From an uncultured Deferribacteraceae bacterium (GTDB lineage Bacteria > Chrysiogenota > Deferribacteres > Deferribacterales > Mucispirillaceae), in NCBI GenBank assembly GCA_947041165.1, contig CAMRCY010000021.1:1-37579 (forward strand): a stretch of 37,579 nt of DNA. The letters are read 5' to 3'. Within the stretch, counting starts at the first letter, position 1, and the number at the start of each line of letters is the position of its first letter. Under the pieces are notes generated by a model that did no database searches, was not told where the DNA came from, and worked only from the letters and a program-made list of their open reading frames with translations. The translations under genes and the position numbers were made by a program. Below are positions 28,611 to 37,027 of the stretch, in pieces.

Positions 28611-28668
28611 AAAAAAATCTATAAGAGAGTTCTGTTTTACTTGCTCCCTTATAGATTATATTTTTTAA
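28611..28668. terminator. Bidirectional terminator between mgsA and gatB
   Basis: AATCTATAAG (28616-28625) pairs with CTTATAGATT (28648-28657). A run of As precedes it (28611-28617) and a T-rich tract follows it (28657-28666), so it can stop transcription from mgsA rightward and from gatCAB leftward. Confidence 0.85.
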
Positions 28669-28675
28669 ACATCGT

Positions 28676-28768
28676 CGCATATAACTTTCTAATATTATTG
28701 TGCGTAACTTTCAAACAATTACCCCATATAACTTTCAAATATTATAGTGCGTAGCTTTCAAACAATCA
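28676..28768. repeat. 57-bp direct repeat with nested half-units
   Basis: CATATAACTTTC occurs at 28678 and 28735, 57 bp apart, each followed by a related GCGTAACTTTCAAACAAT or GCGTAGCTTTCAAACAAT block. The unit is itself two diverged halves of about 28 bp that share AACTTTC. It lies between the bidirectional terminator and the gatB stop codon at a convergent junction. Confidence 0.85.
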
Positions 28769-28815
28769 TCATCAAACTAAGTCAGTTTAATAGTTTTATA
28801 TAACAGAACTTAAAA

Positions 28816-30285
28816 CTACCCTAGTTTTTCTGCAAGCACTTTATTGATTGAAGCTGGATTAACTTTTCCACCTGTTGCTTTCATAACTTGTCCAACAAAG
28901 AAGCCTTGCAGTTTTTTATCCCCTGCTTTAAATCTTTCAACTTCTGATGGATTGTCTTCTAGAATTTTGTTAATCGCAAGCTCTATAGCTGAATTATCTG
29001 TTACCTGTTTTAATCCTAACTCATCAATCAATACATCAACATCTTTATCTGTTTCTTCTATCTTAATGATTAAGTCTTTAACAGTTCTTAAAGATATTGT
29101 ATCATCTTCTAACCTTGCAACTAATGTTCCTAATCTTTTTGCTGTAACTTTTGTGTTTTGAATTTCAACCTTTTTATCTGTCAACATCGCTGCTAGTTCA
29201 CCAGAAATTAAATTAACTAATTTTTTAAGATTTACACCTTTAACAGATAACGCCTCTTCAAAATATTCTGAGATATCTTTATCTGATGCAACTCTATCTG
29301 CTTCATCCTCAGTTAATTTAAACTCTTTAATAAATCTTTCAGCCTTAGCCTCAGGAAGTTCAGGCATACTATCTTTAATAAGTTTTATCTGCTCATCACT
29401 TACAAGAAGTGGAAAAGCTAAATCTGGACATGGAAAATATCTATAATCATTAGCGTTCTCTTTTCCTCTCATCGATCTTGTGATCTTCTTTGCAGAGTCA
29501 AATAATCTAGTTTCTTGATCTATCGTGCCACCATTATCATATACATCAATATGACGTTTCGCTTCATACTCAATAGCCTGCATCATATATCTTATTGAGT
29601 TGATATTTTTAATCTCACAACGTGTTCTAAGTTCAGTTTCGCCAACGTGTCTAACAGATACATTTGCATCACAACGCATAGAACCTTCATCCATATTTCC
29701 ATCACAAGTATCAAGAGTTCTAACGATCTTTCTAAGTTTAGTTAGATATTCTCCAGCCTCATACGGTGATCTCATATCTGGTTTTGATACGATCTCCATA
29801 AGTGCAACGCCCGATCTATTAAGATCTATACAAGATTTGCTTGGCAATAAATCATGGATAGATTTTCCTGCATCTTGCTCTAAATGTAATCTTTCTACAC
29901 CTATTCTTTTGGTAGATCCATCTTCTAATTTTATATCTAAATATCCCTCACCTACGATCGGTTTATCGAACTGGCTTATCTGATATCCTTGTGGCAGATC
30001 TGCATAGAAATAATTCTTTCTTGCAAACTCTGATCTATTATTTATCTTAGCATTAATTCCTAATCCTGTTTTCACAGCTTGCTCTACACAGAATTTATTT
30101 ACAACAGGAAGCATACCTGGAAACCCTGCATCAATAAACGATACCGTTTCGTTTGGGTTAGATCCTGATGATGCTGATGCAGCTGAAAATAGTTTCGATT
30201 CTGATCTAACTTGACAATGAACTTCAAGCCCAATAACTACTTCATAATCTGCATTTTTGCCTTTTAATATATATTCATTACTCAT
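28816..30285 (-). CDS. gatB: Asp-tRNA(Asn)/Glu-tRNA(Gln) amidotransferase subunit B
   Basis: GatB binds mischarged Glu-tRNA(Gln) or Asp-tRNA(Asn) and activates the acid group with ATP for amidation. The 489-residue protein has the conserved opening EVVIGLEVHCQVRSESKLF, the NRSGVALMEIVSKPDMRSP motif of the kinase/cradle domain, and the C-terminal YqeY-like tRNA-binding helices. It is the last gene of gatC-gatA-gatB, starting two bases after the gatA stop, so the three are translationally coupled and made together. Presence of the complex means at least one of glutaminyl- or asparaginyl-tRNA is made indirectly in this organism. Confidence 0.97.
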   Translation of the reverse strand: MSNEYILKGKNADYEVVIGLEVHCQVRSESKLFSAASASSGSNPNETVSFIDAGFPGMLPVVNKFCVEQAVKTGLGINAKINNRSEFARKNYFYADLPQGYQISQFDKPIVGEGYLDIKLEDGSTKRIGVERLHLEQDAGKSIHDLLPSKSCIDLNRSGVALMEIVSKPDMRSPYEAGEYLTKLRKIVRTLDTCDGNMDEGSMRCDANVSVRHVGETELRTRCEIKNINSIRYMMQAIEYEAKRHIDVYDNGGTIDQETRLFDSAKKITRSMRGKENANDYRYFPCPDLAFPLLVSDEQIKLIKDSMPELPEAKAERFIKEFKLTEDEADRVASDKDISEYFEEALSVKGVNLKKLVNLISGELAAMLTDKKVEIQNTKVTAKRLGTLVARLEDDTISLRTVKDLIIKIEETDKDVDVLIDELGLKQVTDNSAIELAINKILEDNPSEVERFKAGDKKLQGFFVGQVMKATGGKVNPASINKVLAEKLG

Positions 30286-30287
30286 AA

Positions 30288-31742
30288 CTATTTAGCCCCT
30301 TCTATAACTTTTGCAGCTTTCAATATTGTAGCTTCATCAAAATCTCTACCCACTAACTGAATACCGATCGGCAATTTTTCAGTTGATGATAATGCAATAG
30401 GAACTGAGATCGCTGGAAGTCTTGCAAGGTTTATTGGAACAGTGAAAATATCTTGTAAATACATCGTTATCGGATCAAAACTTTTACTCTCTTCAACTGT
30501 GAACGCTGGCATTGGAGTAGTTGGTGTCATAATTAAATCAACATCTTTAAAAACATTTAGATAATCTTGACGTATTAATTTCTGTACCTTTAACGCTTTT
30601 AGATAGTATGCATCGTAATATCCTGCTGATAAAACATATGTACCAACCATTATTCTTCGCTTAACCTCTTCACCGAAACCAGCAGTTCTTGTGTTTAGAT
30701 ACATATCATCAAGTGTGTCGCCATCAACCCTTAAACCAAACCTAACGCCATCGTATCTTGCAAGGTTAGATGATGCCTCAGCTGGTGCTAAAATATAATA
30801 TGTTGCAAGTGCGTATTTTAAGTTAGGTAAAGAGATCTCTACAATCTCTGCCCCTGCATCTTTTAATATTCTAACAGCTTTATCTTTCCACGACTGCTCT
30901 ATATCTTTATCTATATTTTCATTTAATAACTCTTTCGGTATTCCGATCTTCATCCCCTTAACACCATCACAAATACCGTTTGTGAAATCAGGAACTGCAA
31001 TATCAACCGATGTTGAATCATTCTCATCAAAGCCTGCCATATGGTTTAACATAATAGCCGTATCTTCAACCGTTTTACACATAGGTCCTGCTTGATCTAG
31101 CGATGAAGCATATGCTATAATACCAAATCTTGAACATCTACCATATGTTGGTTTAAGCCCTACAATACCTGTAAATGCTGCTGGTTGTCTGATTGATCCA
31201 CCTGTGTCTGTTCCAAGCGATCCTGCTGCTAAGCCACCTGCAACTGATGCTGCAGATCCACCTGATGATCCACCTGTTACAACTTCTTTATTATCCGTTG
31301 CTCGCTTGATAGGGTTTATTGCCTCACCGAAATAACTCGTTAGATTAGCTCCACCCATAGCAAACTCATCTAAATTTGTTTTACCTAAAAATATAGATCC
31401 AGCAGTTAACAATTGAGATGTTACAGTTGATTCATAAGGAGGTACAAAATCATCTAATATATGTGATGCAGCTGTTGTTCTAATATCTTTAGTACAAAAC
31501 AGATCTTTAACACCGATCGGTACTCCGTCCATCTTAGATAACCTGCTACCTTTACCAATTCTCTCATCTGATAATTTAGATTGAGCCATCGCCTCATCCG
31601 CAGTCACAGTAATATAAGCGTTCAAGTTACTGCTTGCATCTATGTTTTTAAGATACGCTTCAGTTACTTCGCTCGCTTTAAACTCTTTTTTATCGTATCC
31701 GATATTTAACTCTTTAATAGTTAGATCAGTTAATTTACTCAT
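30288..31742 (-). CDS. gatA: Asp-tRNA(Asn)/Glu-tRNA(Gln) amidotransferase subunit A
   Basis: GatA is the amidase that releases ammonia from glutamine and channels it to GatB. The 484-residue protein carries the amidase-signature Ser-cisSer-Lys triad: the lysine in GVPIGVKDLF near residue 77, the cis-serine in GGSSGGSAA, and the nucleophilic serine in GSLGTDTGGSIRQPAAFTG. Length and motif order are those of GatA rather than of a stand-alone amidase. It lies between gatC and gatB with two-base gaps on each side. Confidence 0.97.
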   Translation of the reverse strand: MSKLTDLTIKELNIGYDKKEFKASEVTEAYLKNIDASSNLNAYITVTADEAMAQSKLSDERIGKGSRLSKMDGVPIGVKDLFCTKDIRTTAASHILDDFVPPYESTVTSQLLTAGSIFLGKTNLDEFAMGGANLTSYFGEAINPIKRATDNKEVVTGGSSGGSAASVAGGLAAGSLGTDTGGSIRQPAAFTGIVGLKPTYGRCSRFGIIAYASSLDQAGPMCKTVEDTAIMLNHMAGFDENDSTSVDIAVPDFTNGICDGVKGMKIGIPKELLNENIDKDIEQSWKDKAVRILKDAGAEIVEISLPNLKYALATYYILAPAEASSNLARYDGVRFGLRVDGDTLDDMYLNTRTAGFGEEVKRRIMVGTYVLSAGYYDAYYLKALKVQKLIRQDYLNVFKDVDLIMTPTTPMPAFTVEESKSFDPITMYLQDIFTVPINLARLPAISVPIALSSTEKLPIGIQLVGRDFDEATILKAAKVIEGAK

Positions 31743-31744
31743 TA

Positions 31745-32026
31745 TTAATCAACCACCTTTGGAACTGTAAAGAAAGACTCATACGGTTCTTTTGCATTTC
31801 TAATCAACTCTTTGCTAAGTCCAGATATTTTCACAATATCTTCTCTAACTCTTAACCCTGCTTCAACATCAGAACTGTTTTCTTCTAATGATGATACATC
31901 AGCTTGTTGCAAAATATCGATCCAGTCTATAATCTGTCCCATATCTTTCTCAATTGATTCTAACTCTTTATCTTCAAATTTCAATCTTGCTAATTTAGCA
32001 ATACCTAAAACTTCTTTCCTATCCAT
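31745..32026 (-). CDS. gatC: Asp-tRNA(Asn)/Glu-tRNA(Gln) amidotransferase subunit C
   Basis: A 93-residue protein that wraps around GatA and stabilises the GatCAB complex. It begins MDRKEVLGIAKLARLKF, typical of GatC, and ends with a conserved C-terminal stretch (LRVREDIV) that contacts GatA and GatB. The ATG at 32026 is chosen because GGAG stands six bases before it; an in-frame TTG four codons upstream overlaps that Shine-Dalgarno and is unlikely. It is the first gene of the operon. The upstream gap to the ccmF terminator is AT-rich with no clear promoter that I can defend. Confidence 0.95.
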   Translation of the reverse strand: MDRKEVLGIAKLARLKFEDKELESIEKDMGQIIDWIDILQQADVSSLEENSSDVEAGLRVREDIVKISGLSKELIRNAKEPYESFFTVPKVVD

Positions 32027-32213
32027 TACAAACTCCAAATATTAAAATATCAGTTCGTGATTATATATCATCAAGATAATAATTAAAAGAGATAATTTCT
32101 ATATAAGCAATATAAAATCAATTTTAAATCAACATCTAAATAATACTTAAATTCTATAAACCATAAAATTTATAAATAATGAAAATTATCTATCTATAAT
32201 AAGTATCGATACA

Positions 32214-32247
32214 TAAAAAACCACTCTCCAAAATAATTGAAGAGTGG
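32214..32247 (-). terminator. Rho-independent terminator of ccmF
   Basis: CCACTCT (32221-32227) pairs with AGAGTGG (32241-32247) around an AT-rich loop. On the minus strand a run of Ts follows (complement of 32215-32220). It lies 58 bp beyond the ccmF stop and separates ccmF from the gatCAB unit on the same strand. Confidence 0.88.
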
Positions 32248-32304
32248 CGTAATATAAGCATATATAACACTTATCTTTTATAACATAAATAAATAAATCA
32301 GTTA

Positions 32305-34248
32305 CTACTCAATAGTTTTCTCACTACCCTTTATAGCACCCTTTTTTCTAAAGCGTACAAGTGTGTAGATACCACCAAATGCCATAACAAAACAACCAAC
32401 CCATATAAATCCTATGAACGGTTGTAAAATGATCTGGATACGTGCTTCACTCTTCTCTAAATCAAATCCTGATAGAATAAAATATAGATCGCCCTTAACC
32501 ATTGAATAATACGACACCTCTGCAAAATATTGCTCTGGTCTACTATCATATAAACGCATCTCTGGGTATGCATATGAAATAAATTCGCCATCTTCAAAAA
32601 CTTCTATCTCAAGATATGAAGCTAGGAAGTTATCGTATCGTTTTTCAACGATCTTACCGATTTTTAATTCGTACTGATCTACCTGTAAAGTAGAGTCTTG
32701 TATAACAACCTCGTCAGTCTCTTTATTGTAGAACGCTGACATAGTAACACCAAATGCCATTAATACAACACCGAAATGTATGATAACTGCACTTAATGCT
32801 GTGTTTTTATATTTTAACACTGATATAATACTTGAACCTTTAAATAACTGGAGCTTGCGTATTATAAGTGCTGTTAAACTAAATGCCATAAATCCGATTA
32901 GGAAAACACTTGATAGTATTGTGTAGCCAAGACCAACAAATACTGCCATCGCAACTACCATTACTATCGCTGGAATAATTAATACCTTCAGAAACGAGCT
33001 TACAGTGTAATTACCAAACTTGATTAATAACCCTACACCTGAAAGTAATATCAATGCTGAGAAAAATGGTAGCGATACCCTATTGAAATAACTTAACTCA
33101 ACAGTGCTTTTTGTTCCAGTAAATAACTCTGAAAACCATGGTAATACAGTTCCGAAAAGAACAACAAATGTAGTCGCTAAAAATAACCAGTTAGCTACAA
33201 AGAATACGCCTTCTCTTGAAAAATATTTGAACTCAGCTTCATCTGCAAGAATTTTTCTGTGTCTATATAATAAATATATAAATATAATTGCTGAAATTGC
33301 CATAAATATAAGGAAAAAGTTTCCGATACTATCTTTTGAGAAACTATGTACCGATTCAATCACACCTGATCTTGTTATAAATGTTCCAAATATAGTCAAC
33401 TCAAATGTTATCAACGCTAAGATAAAGCCCCACGCCTTTAATCTGCCTTTTGCCGTATATATAATTGATGTATGAATAAATGCAGTAGCCGTTAACCAAG
33501 GAAGTAACGATGCGTTCTCAACTGGATCCCATGCCCAGTAACCACCCCAACCTAACTCAACATATGCCCACCAGCCACCAATTACGATACCTAATGTTAA
33601 AAATACCCATGTTGTGATTGTCCATACTCTTGATAACTTGATCCACATGTTTGAAAAATCATTAGTTATAAGCGCTGCAAATGCATGTGCTATAACTATA
33701 TTAAATCCAACATACCCGATATAAAGCGTAGGTGGATGGATAACCATTCCTGGATTTTGAAGCATAGGATTTAAACCCTGTCCATTACGTGGAATAAAAT
33801 CTAACATCTTAAATGGATTTTGTTCGAAAACACATAAAAATGCGAAAAATACCATAGATAATGATAGAACTGCAAAAACTACAGATTTATACTCTATCGA
33901 TTGTTTTTTTAATCTTATTATTTCAATATATGTGAATAATCCTATTAAAAATAACCAAAATAACAGTGAACCTGCTTGTCCAGCCCATAATCCCGAAATT
34001 TTATAGAATAATGGTAGCGATAAATCTGTGTACCTTGCTACATATTCTATTGAGAAATCTGATACAACTAATGCTACCACTAAAATAATTGATGCTATCG
34101 TAACACTTACGATGCTTGCTGTTAAAATATTCGTACCTAGCTTCATGTAATGCTCTGATCTCTCTTTATAAGAGTAAACAAACATTCCTGCCGATACAGC
34201 TGATAAAAGAAGAACAATAACTTGAAAAATATTGCCCGACAATCCCAT
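32305..34248 (-). CDS. ccmF: Cytochrome c maturation heme lyase CcmF
   Basis: CcmF is the inner-membrane component of system I cytochrome c biogenesis that takes heme from holo-CcmE and attaches it to apocytochromes c. At 647 residues with about 14-15 membrane spans it matches the family. The tryptophan-rich WWD motif reads WGGYWAWDPVENASLLPWL, and the upstream MVIHPPTLYIGYVG block contains one of the conserved histidines. A periplasmic domain lies near the C-terminus (about residues 505-600). The start has GAGGTGGAG before it. No other ccm gene adjoins it, so the rest of the system must be elsewhere. It implies exported c-type cytochromes. NrfE-type nitrite reductase assembly proteins are close relatives and cannot be fully excluded. 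Confidence 0.95.
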   Translation of the reverse strand: MGLSGNIFQVIVLLLSAVSAGMFVYSYKERSEHYMKLGTNILTASIVSVTIASIILVVALVVSDFSIEYVARYTDLSLPLFYKISGLWAGQAGSLLFWLFLIGLFTYIEIIRLKKQSIEYKSVVFAVLSLSMVFFAFLCVFEQNPFKMLDFIPRNGQGLNPMLQNPGMVIHPPTLYIGYVGFNIVIAHAFAALITNDFSNMWIKLSRVWTITTWVFLTLGIVIGGWWAYVELGWGGYWAWDPVENASLLPWLTATAFIHTSIIYTAKGRLKAWGFILALITFELTIFGTFITRSGVIESVHSFSKDSIGNFFLIFMAISAIIFIYLLYRHRKILADEAEFKYFSREGVFFVANWLFLATTFVVLFGTVLPWFSELFTGTKSTVELSYFNRVSLPFFSALILLSGVGLLIKFGNYTVSSFLKVLIIPAIVMVVAMAVFVGLGYTILSSVFLIGFMAFSLTALIIRKLQLFKGSSIISVLKYKNTALSAVIIHFGVVLMAFGVTMSAFYNKETDEVVIQDSTLQVDQYELKIGKIVEKRYDNFLASYLEIEVFEDGEFISYAYPEMRLYDSRPEQYFAEVSYYSMVKGDLYFILSGFDLEKSEARIQIILQPFIGFIWVGCFVMAFGGIYTLVRFRKKGAIKGSEKTIE

Positions 34249-34289
34249 TCTCCACCTCTAACTTAATAAATAAATAATATATTAATTAT

Positions 34290-34339
34290 CTAAGAAAACT
34301 CTTAGCGAATATCCTATTTACTCACGATTTCATATCGTG
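34290..34339 (-). promoter_or_regulatory. Two small palindromes in the ccmF leader
   Basis: CTAAGA/TCTTAG (34290-34305, 4-base spacer) and CACGAT/ATCGTG (34323-34339, 5-base spacer) are perfect 6-bp inverted repeats. The second sits at the predicted ccmF transcription start and could be an operator; the first would form a hairpin in the leader RNA. Neither has a T-run. Confidence 0.4.
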
Positions 34340-34347
34340 TAAGACAT

Positions 34348-34376
34348 ATAATATAGATGTTAGTTCATTAATGCAA
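34348..34376 (-). promoter_or_regulatory. Sigma-70-type promoter of ccmF
   Basis: On the minus strand TTGCAT (34376-34371) and TATTAT (34353-34348) stand 17 bp apart. Transcription would begin near 34341, giving a leader of about 90 bases that contains both palindromes. Confidence 0.6.
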
Positions 34377-34420
34377 TAATTTTATTAACAAAACTCTTAA
34401 TAAAATTATGAATAAAAGTG

Positions 34421-34449
34421 TTGACAGTTAATTAAAAAAATGAAATAAC
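34421..34449 (+). promoter_or_regulatory. Promoter of the metal sensor and efflux operon
   Basis: A perfect TTGACA (34421-34426) is followed after 17 bp by AATAAC (34444-34449), a 4/6 match to the -10, with a TG at 34441-34442 supporting an extended -10. The downstream inverted repeat begins inside the -10, so a bound repressor would block polymerase. Confidence 0.65.
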
Positions 34450-34474
34450 ATATCATTGAGTAATGATATGTTAT
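34445..34474 (+). promoter_or_regulatory. Perfect 13-4-13 inverted repeat, probable metal-sensor operator
   Basis: The left arm ATAACATATCATT (34445-34457) is the exact reverse complement of 34462-34474, with a GAGT spacer. SmtB/CadC/ArsR repressors bind inverted repeats overlapping their own promoters, and this one covers the -10 and start region ahead of such a gene. Autoregulation is inferred from position. Confidence 0.75.
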
Positions 34475-34535
34475 GAGAATTACTGTTATATAAATATATT
34501 TTATTACTTACACTGCTATAAATCAGGAGGTGGCT

Positions 34536-34904
34536 ATGGATAATGATGAACTTATCTGCTCTGAGAAAATCGTTGATAAAGAGAAAGTTGATAAGGCACG
34601 CAAAAATCTTTTTCCAGATACAGTAACATCAAAGCTCGCTATATTCTTTAAGATATTTGGGGATAGCACAAGACTTAAAATATTGATGGCGTTAGATGTT
34701 TCTGAATTATGCGTATGCGATATTATGGCTACGCTTAACATGAAGCAATCGACTGTATCTCAACAGTTAAAATTATTAAGAGATGTTAAAGTTGTCAAGT
34801 GTAGACAAGAGGGAAAACAGGTTTTCTACTCACTTGATGATTGCCACATACATAAAATTCTAAGCGTTGGAATTGAACATATTAAGGAGGACAAATATGA
34901 GTAA
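34536..34904 (+). CDS. SmtB/CadC-type (ArsR family) metal-responsive repressor
   Basis: A 122-residue winged-helix repressor. The helix-turn-helix centres on KQSTVSQQLKLLRDV. Two possible metal sites are visible. The alpha-5 site ligands known from SmtB line up exactly in spacing: D102, H104, H115 and E118. The alpha-3N-type site of CadC could be formed by C59 and C61 in ELCVCD with the N-terminal C8. Metal binding would release DNA and induce the operon; zinc, cadmium or lead are the likely inducers. The ATG at 34536 follows AGGAGG by five bases; a GTG at 34530 overlaps that site and is rejected. The gene overlaps the ATPase start by eight bases. Confidence 0.93.
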   Translation: MDNDELICSEKIVDKEKVDKARKNLFPDTVTSKLAIFFKIFGDSTRLKILMALDVSELCVCDIMATLNMKQSTVSQQLKLLRDVKVVKCRQEGKQVFYSLDDCHIHKILSVGIEHIKEDKYE

Positions 34905-36816
34905 TCACTGCTGCAACTCATCTGATAGTTGCGAAATTCAAACTAATGAACAAGATAATACATTTAAGGTTAAAAAAGAGTTTACGATCTTAATCACATA
35001 TATATCGATATTTCTAATAGCTAACATATTTTATTACGTGTTAGAGGATAACTTAATTTTATATCACTCAGGGATAGCAATAATGCTGCTTGTGTATCTT
35101 TTTTCTGGATACCCTATATTCAAATACACCTTTCAAGATTTGAGAAAGAAAATTGTGTTTACTGAAAATTTTCTCATGACCTCTGTCACGATCATTGCAA
35201 TTGCTATCGGTCAATACAGTGAGGCTGCTGCGATTATATTATTTTATAGAGTAGGAATGTTTTTAGAAGATTGGGCTGTGTCTAAATCTAGACGATCAAT
35301 TGAGTCACTGCTAAGATTTAAAGTTGATTATGTTATAAAAATTGTGAACAATCAACCGATATCTGTTAAAGCTGAAGATGTTGAAGTTGGTGATATTATT
35401 GAGATCGCTGTTGGTGAAAAAGTGCCACTTGATTCTATGGTGATAGACGGTGAAACAACTCTTGATATGAAATCATTAACTGGAGAATCTGTTCCTAAAT
35501 ATGTTAAAACTGATGATGAAATGCTTGCAGGAAGTATCAATCTAACTACTAGTATTAAGGCTCGTGTTTTAAAAATTTATTCAGACTCTCACATCGCTAA
35601 GATTATAAACCTTGTTGAGTCTGCTAAAGAAAATAAAGCAACAACTGAAAAATTTATTAGAGTTTTTGCAAGATATTATACTCCATCAGTATTTATTTTT
35701 GCTATATTAATAGTTGTTGTTTCGCAACTTTTTGGATTAGGCGATCTTAACACTTGGATATATCGTGCATTAGTGGTGCTTGTTGTGTCTTGTCCTTGTG
35801 CGTTAGTGATATCTATTCCTATGGGTTATTTTGTGTCGATAGGGGCTGCAACTAAGGCTGGAGTGCTTATTAAAGGTGCTAACTATCTTGAAGCGTTGAA
35901 TAACGTATCGCTTATCGCTTTCGATAAAACAGGGACTTTAACTAACGGTACTTTTGATATTGTGGAACTTAAAGCTGATGACACAAAACTACTGAATAAA
36001 GTTGCAAAATATTCTATGGCAAAATCTAACCACCCTATTTCTAAATCAATTTTTAGATCTATTGAAATGGATGTAGATTACGATATGATAGGAAAATATA
36101 CAGAAATAGCTGGGAGTGGTGTTGAGCTTCTGCTTGAAAAGAAAAAGGTTATTGCAGGAACTTTAAAACTTCTGAGCAAAAACAATATTGATGTGCCTGA
36201 TAGTGATAAACTTGAAGACACCGAAACAATTGTTTATTTTGCAATGGATAAAACGTATATTGGTAAGATAGTTTTAAGAGATAATCTTCGTGATGACTCT
36301 CTACAAGCGATTGATAATATAAGAAAAATGGGAATTGATAATCTCTTGATTTTGTCTGGTGATAAAAAATCAATCGTTGAATCAATCGCTAATAAACTTG
36401 GTATAAAAAAATTCTTCGGAGAACTTCTTCCTGATGAAAAAGCTACAATATTTAAAGAAGAGATGGCTAAAACTAAAGGTATGAGTATATATATTGGAGA
36501 TGGCATAAACGATGCACCTGTTATCGCATTATCTGATATAGGAATGTCGATCGCTGATGTTTCATCTGATATAGCACTTGAAAGTGCTGATGTTATATTT
36601 ATGAACCCATCGATAAACTCGATCTCTACGACACTTAAATTAGCTAAAAAAAGCAGAAAGATAATTATTGAAAATATCGTATTTGCACTCGGAACAAAAC
36701 TGTTAATTATCGTGCTTGGATTACTTGGTTTTGCATCAATTTATATGGCTGTGTTCGGAGATGTTGGTGTTACTCTGCTTGCACTACTAAACGCATTAAG
36801 ACTTATGAGGATTTAA
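34897..36816 (+). CDS. cadA: Heavy-metal exporting P-type ATPase (CadA/ZntA-like, P1B)
   Basis: A 639-residue inner-membrane pump that would export divalent metal ions using ATP. The metal path motif SCPCAL (C299, C301) is typical of the Zn/Cd/Pb subgroup. The phosphorylation motif DKTGTLT starts at D343, NHPISKS carries the conserved His-Pro, and the hinge GDGINDAP spans about 534-541. There is no N-terminal HMA domain with GMxCxxC; instead a short Cys-rich tail (C5, C6, C12) precedes the first span. The ATG at 34897 has AAGGAGG before it and overlaps the repressor's end, so the two are coupled. Exact metal specificity is inferred from the CPC motif and the neighbouring sensor. Confidence 0.94.
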   Translation: MSNHCCNSSDSCEIQTNEQDNTFKVKKEFTILITYISIFLIANIFYYVLEDNLILYHSGIAIMLLVYLFSGYPIFKYTFQDLRKKIVFTENFLMTSVTIIAIAIGQYSEAAAIILFYRVGMFLEDWAVSKSRRSIESLLRFKVDYVIKIVNNQPISVKAEDVEVGDIIEIAVGEKVPLDSMVIDGETTLDMKSLTGESVPKYVKTDDEMLAGSINLTTSIKARVLKIYSDSHIAKIINLVESAKENKATTEKFIRVFARYYTPSVFIFAILIVVVSQLFGLGDLNTWIYRALVVLVVSCPCALVISIPMGYFVSIGAATKAGVLIKGANYLEALNNVSLIAFDKTGTLTNGTFDIVELKADDTKLLNKVAKYSMAKSNHPISKSIFRSIEMDVDYDMIGKYTEIAGSGVELLLEKKKVIAGTLKLLSKNNIDVPDSDKLEDTETIVYFAMDKTYIGKIVLRDNLRDDSLQAIDNIRKMGIDNLLILSGDKKSIVESIANKLGIKKFFGELLPDEKATIFKEEMAKTKGMSIYIGDGINDAPVIALSDIGMSIADVSSDIALESADVIFMNPSINSISTTLKLAKKSRKIIIENIVFALGTKLLIIVLGLLGFASIYMAVFGDVGVTLLALLNALRLMRI

Positions 36817-36817
36817 T

Positions 36818-36937
36818 ATGATTATATTTATAACGATACTTTTAATGGTATCAATTTACATACTAATATCAATGAAGATAGAAAATAGTAAAGCGAAACA
36901 AAAAGTTTCTAAAAGAAAAAATAGTACGAAAAGATAG
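36818..36937 (+). CDS. 39-residue single-span membrane peptide
   Basis: This small ORF starts one base after the ATPase stop codon and has GAGG nine bases upstream, inside the ATPase 3' end. It encodes one hydrophobic segment (IIFITILLMVSIYILISM, residues 2-19) followed by a Lys/Arg-rich tail (KIENSKAKQKVSKRKNSTKR). Spacing, ribosome-binding site and composition support it as a real gene, the third in the metal operon. Small membrane peptides near transporters sometimes modulate them, but no family is recognised and a role with the pump is only inferred from position. Confidence 0.6.
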   Translation: MIIFITILLMVSIYILISMKIENSKAKQKVSKRKNSTKR

Positions 36938-37027
36938 TTTGTATCGTAAAAATATTGGTGATTATTTTCTTAAACTGATTTAGAACTGTTTAGGCTATGA
37001 TTACCAGATATTTACAGCTTGGCTGTG

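Noticed and set aside
32027-32038. TTG start for gatC four codons upstream
   Set aside because: It overlaps the GGAG ribosome-binding site of the ATG at 32026, where the conserved GatC sequence begins.
34530-34535. GTG start for the metal sensor two codons upstream
   Set aside because: The GTG is part of the AGGAGGTG Shine-Dalgarno that serves the ATG at 34536.
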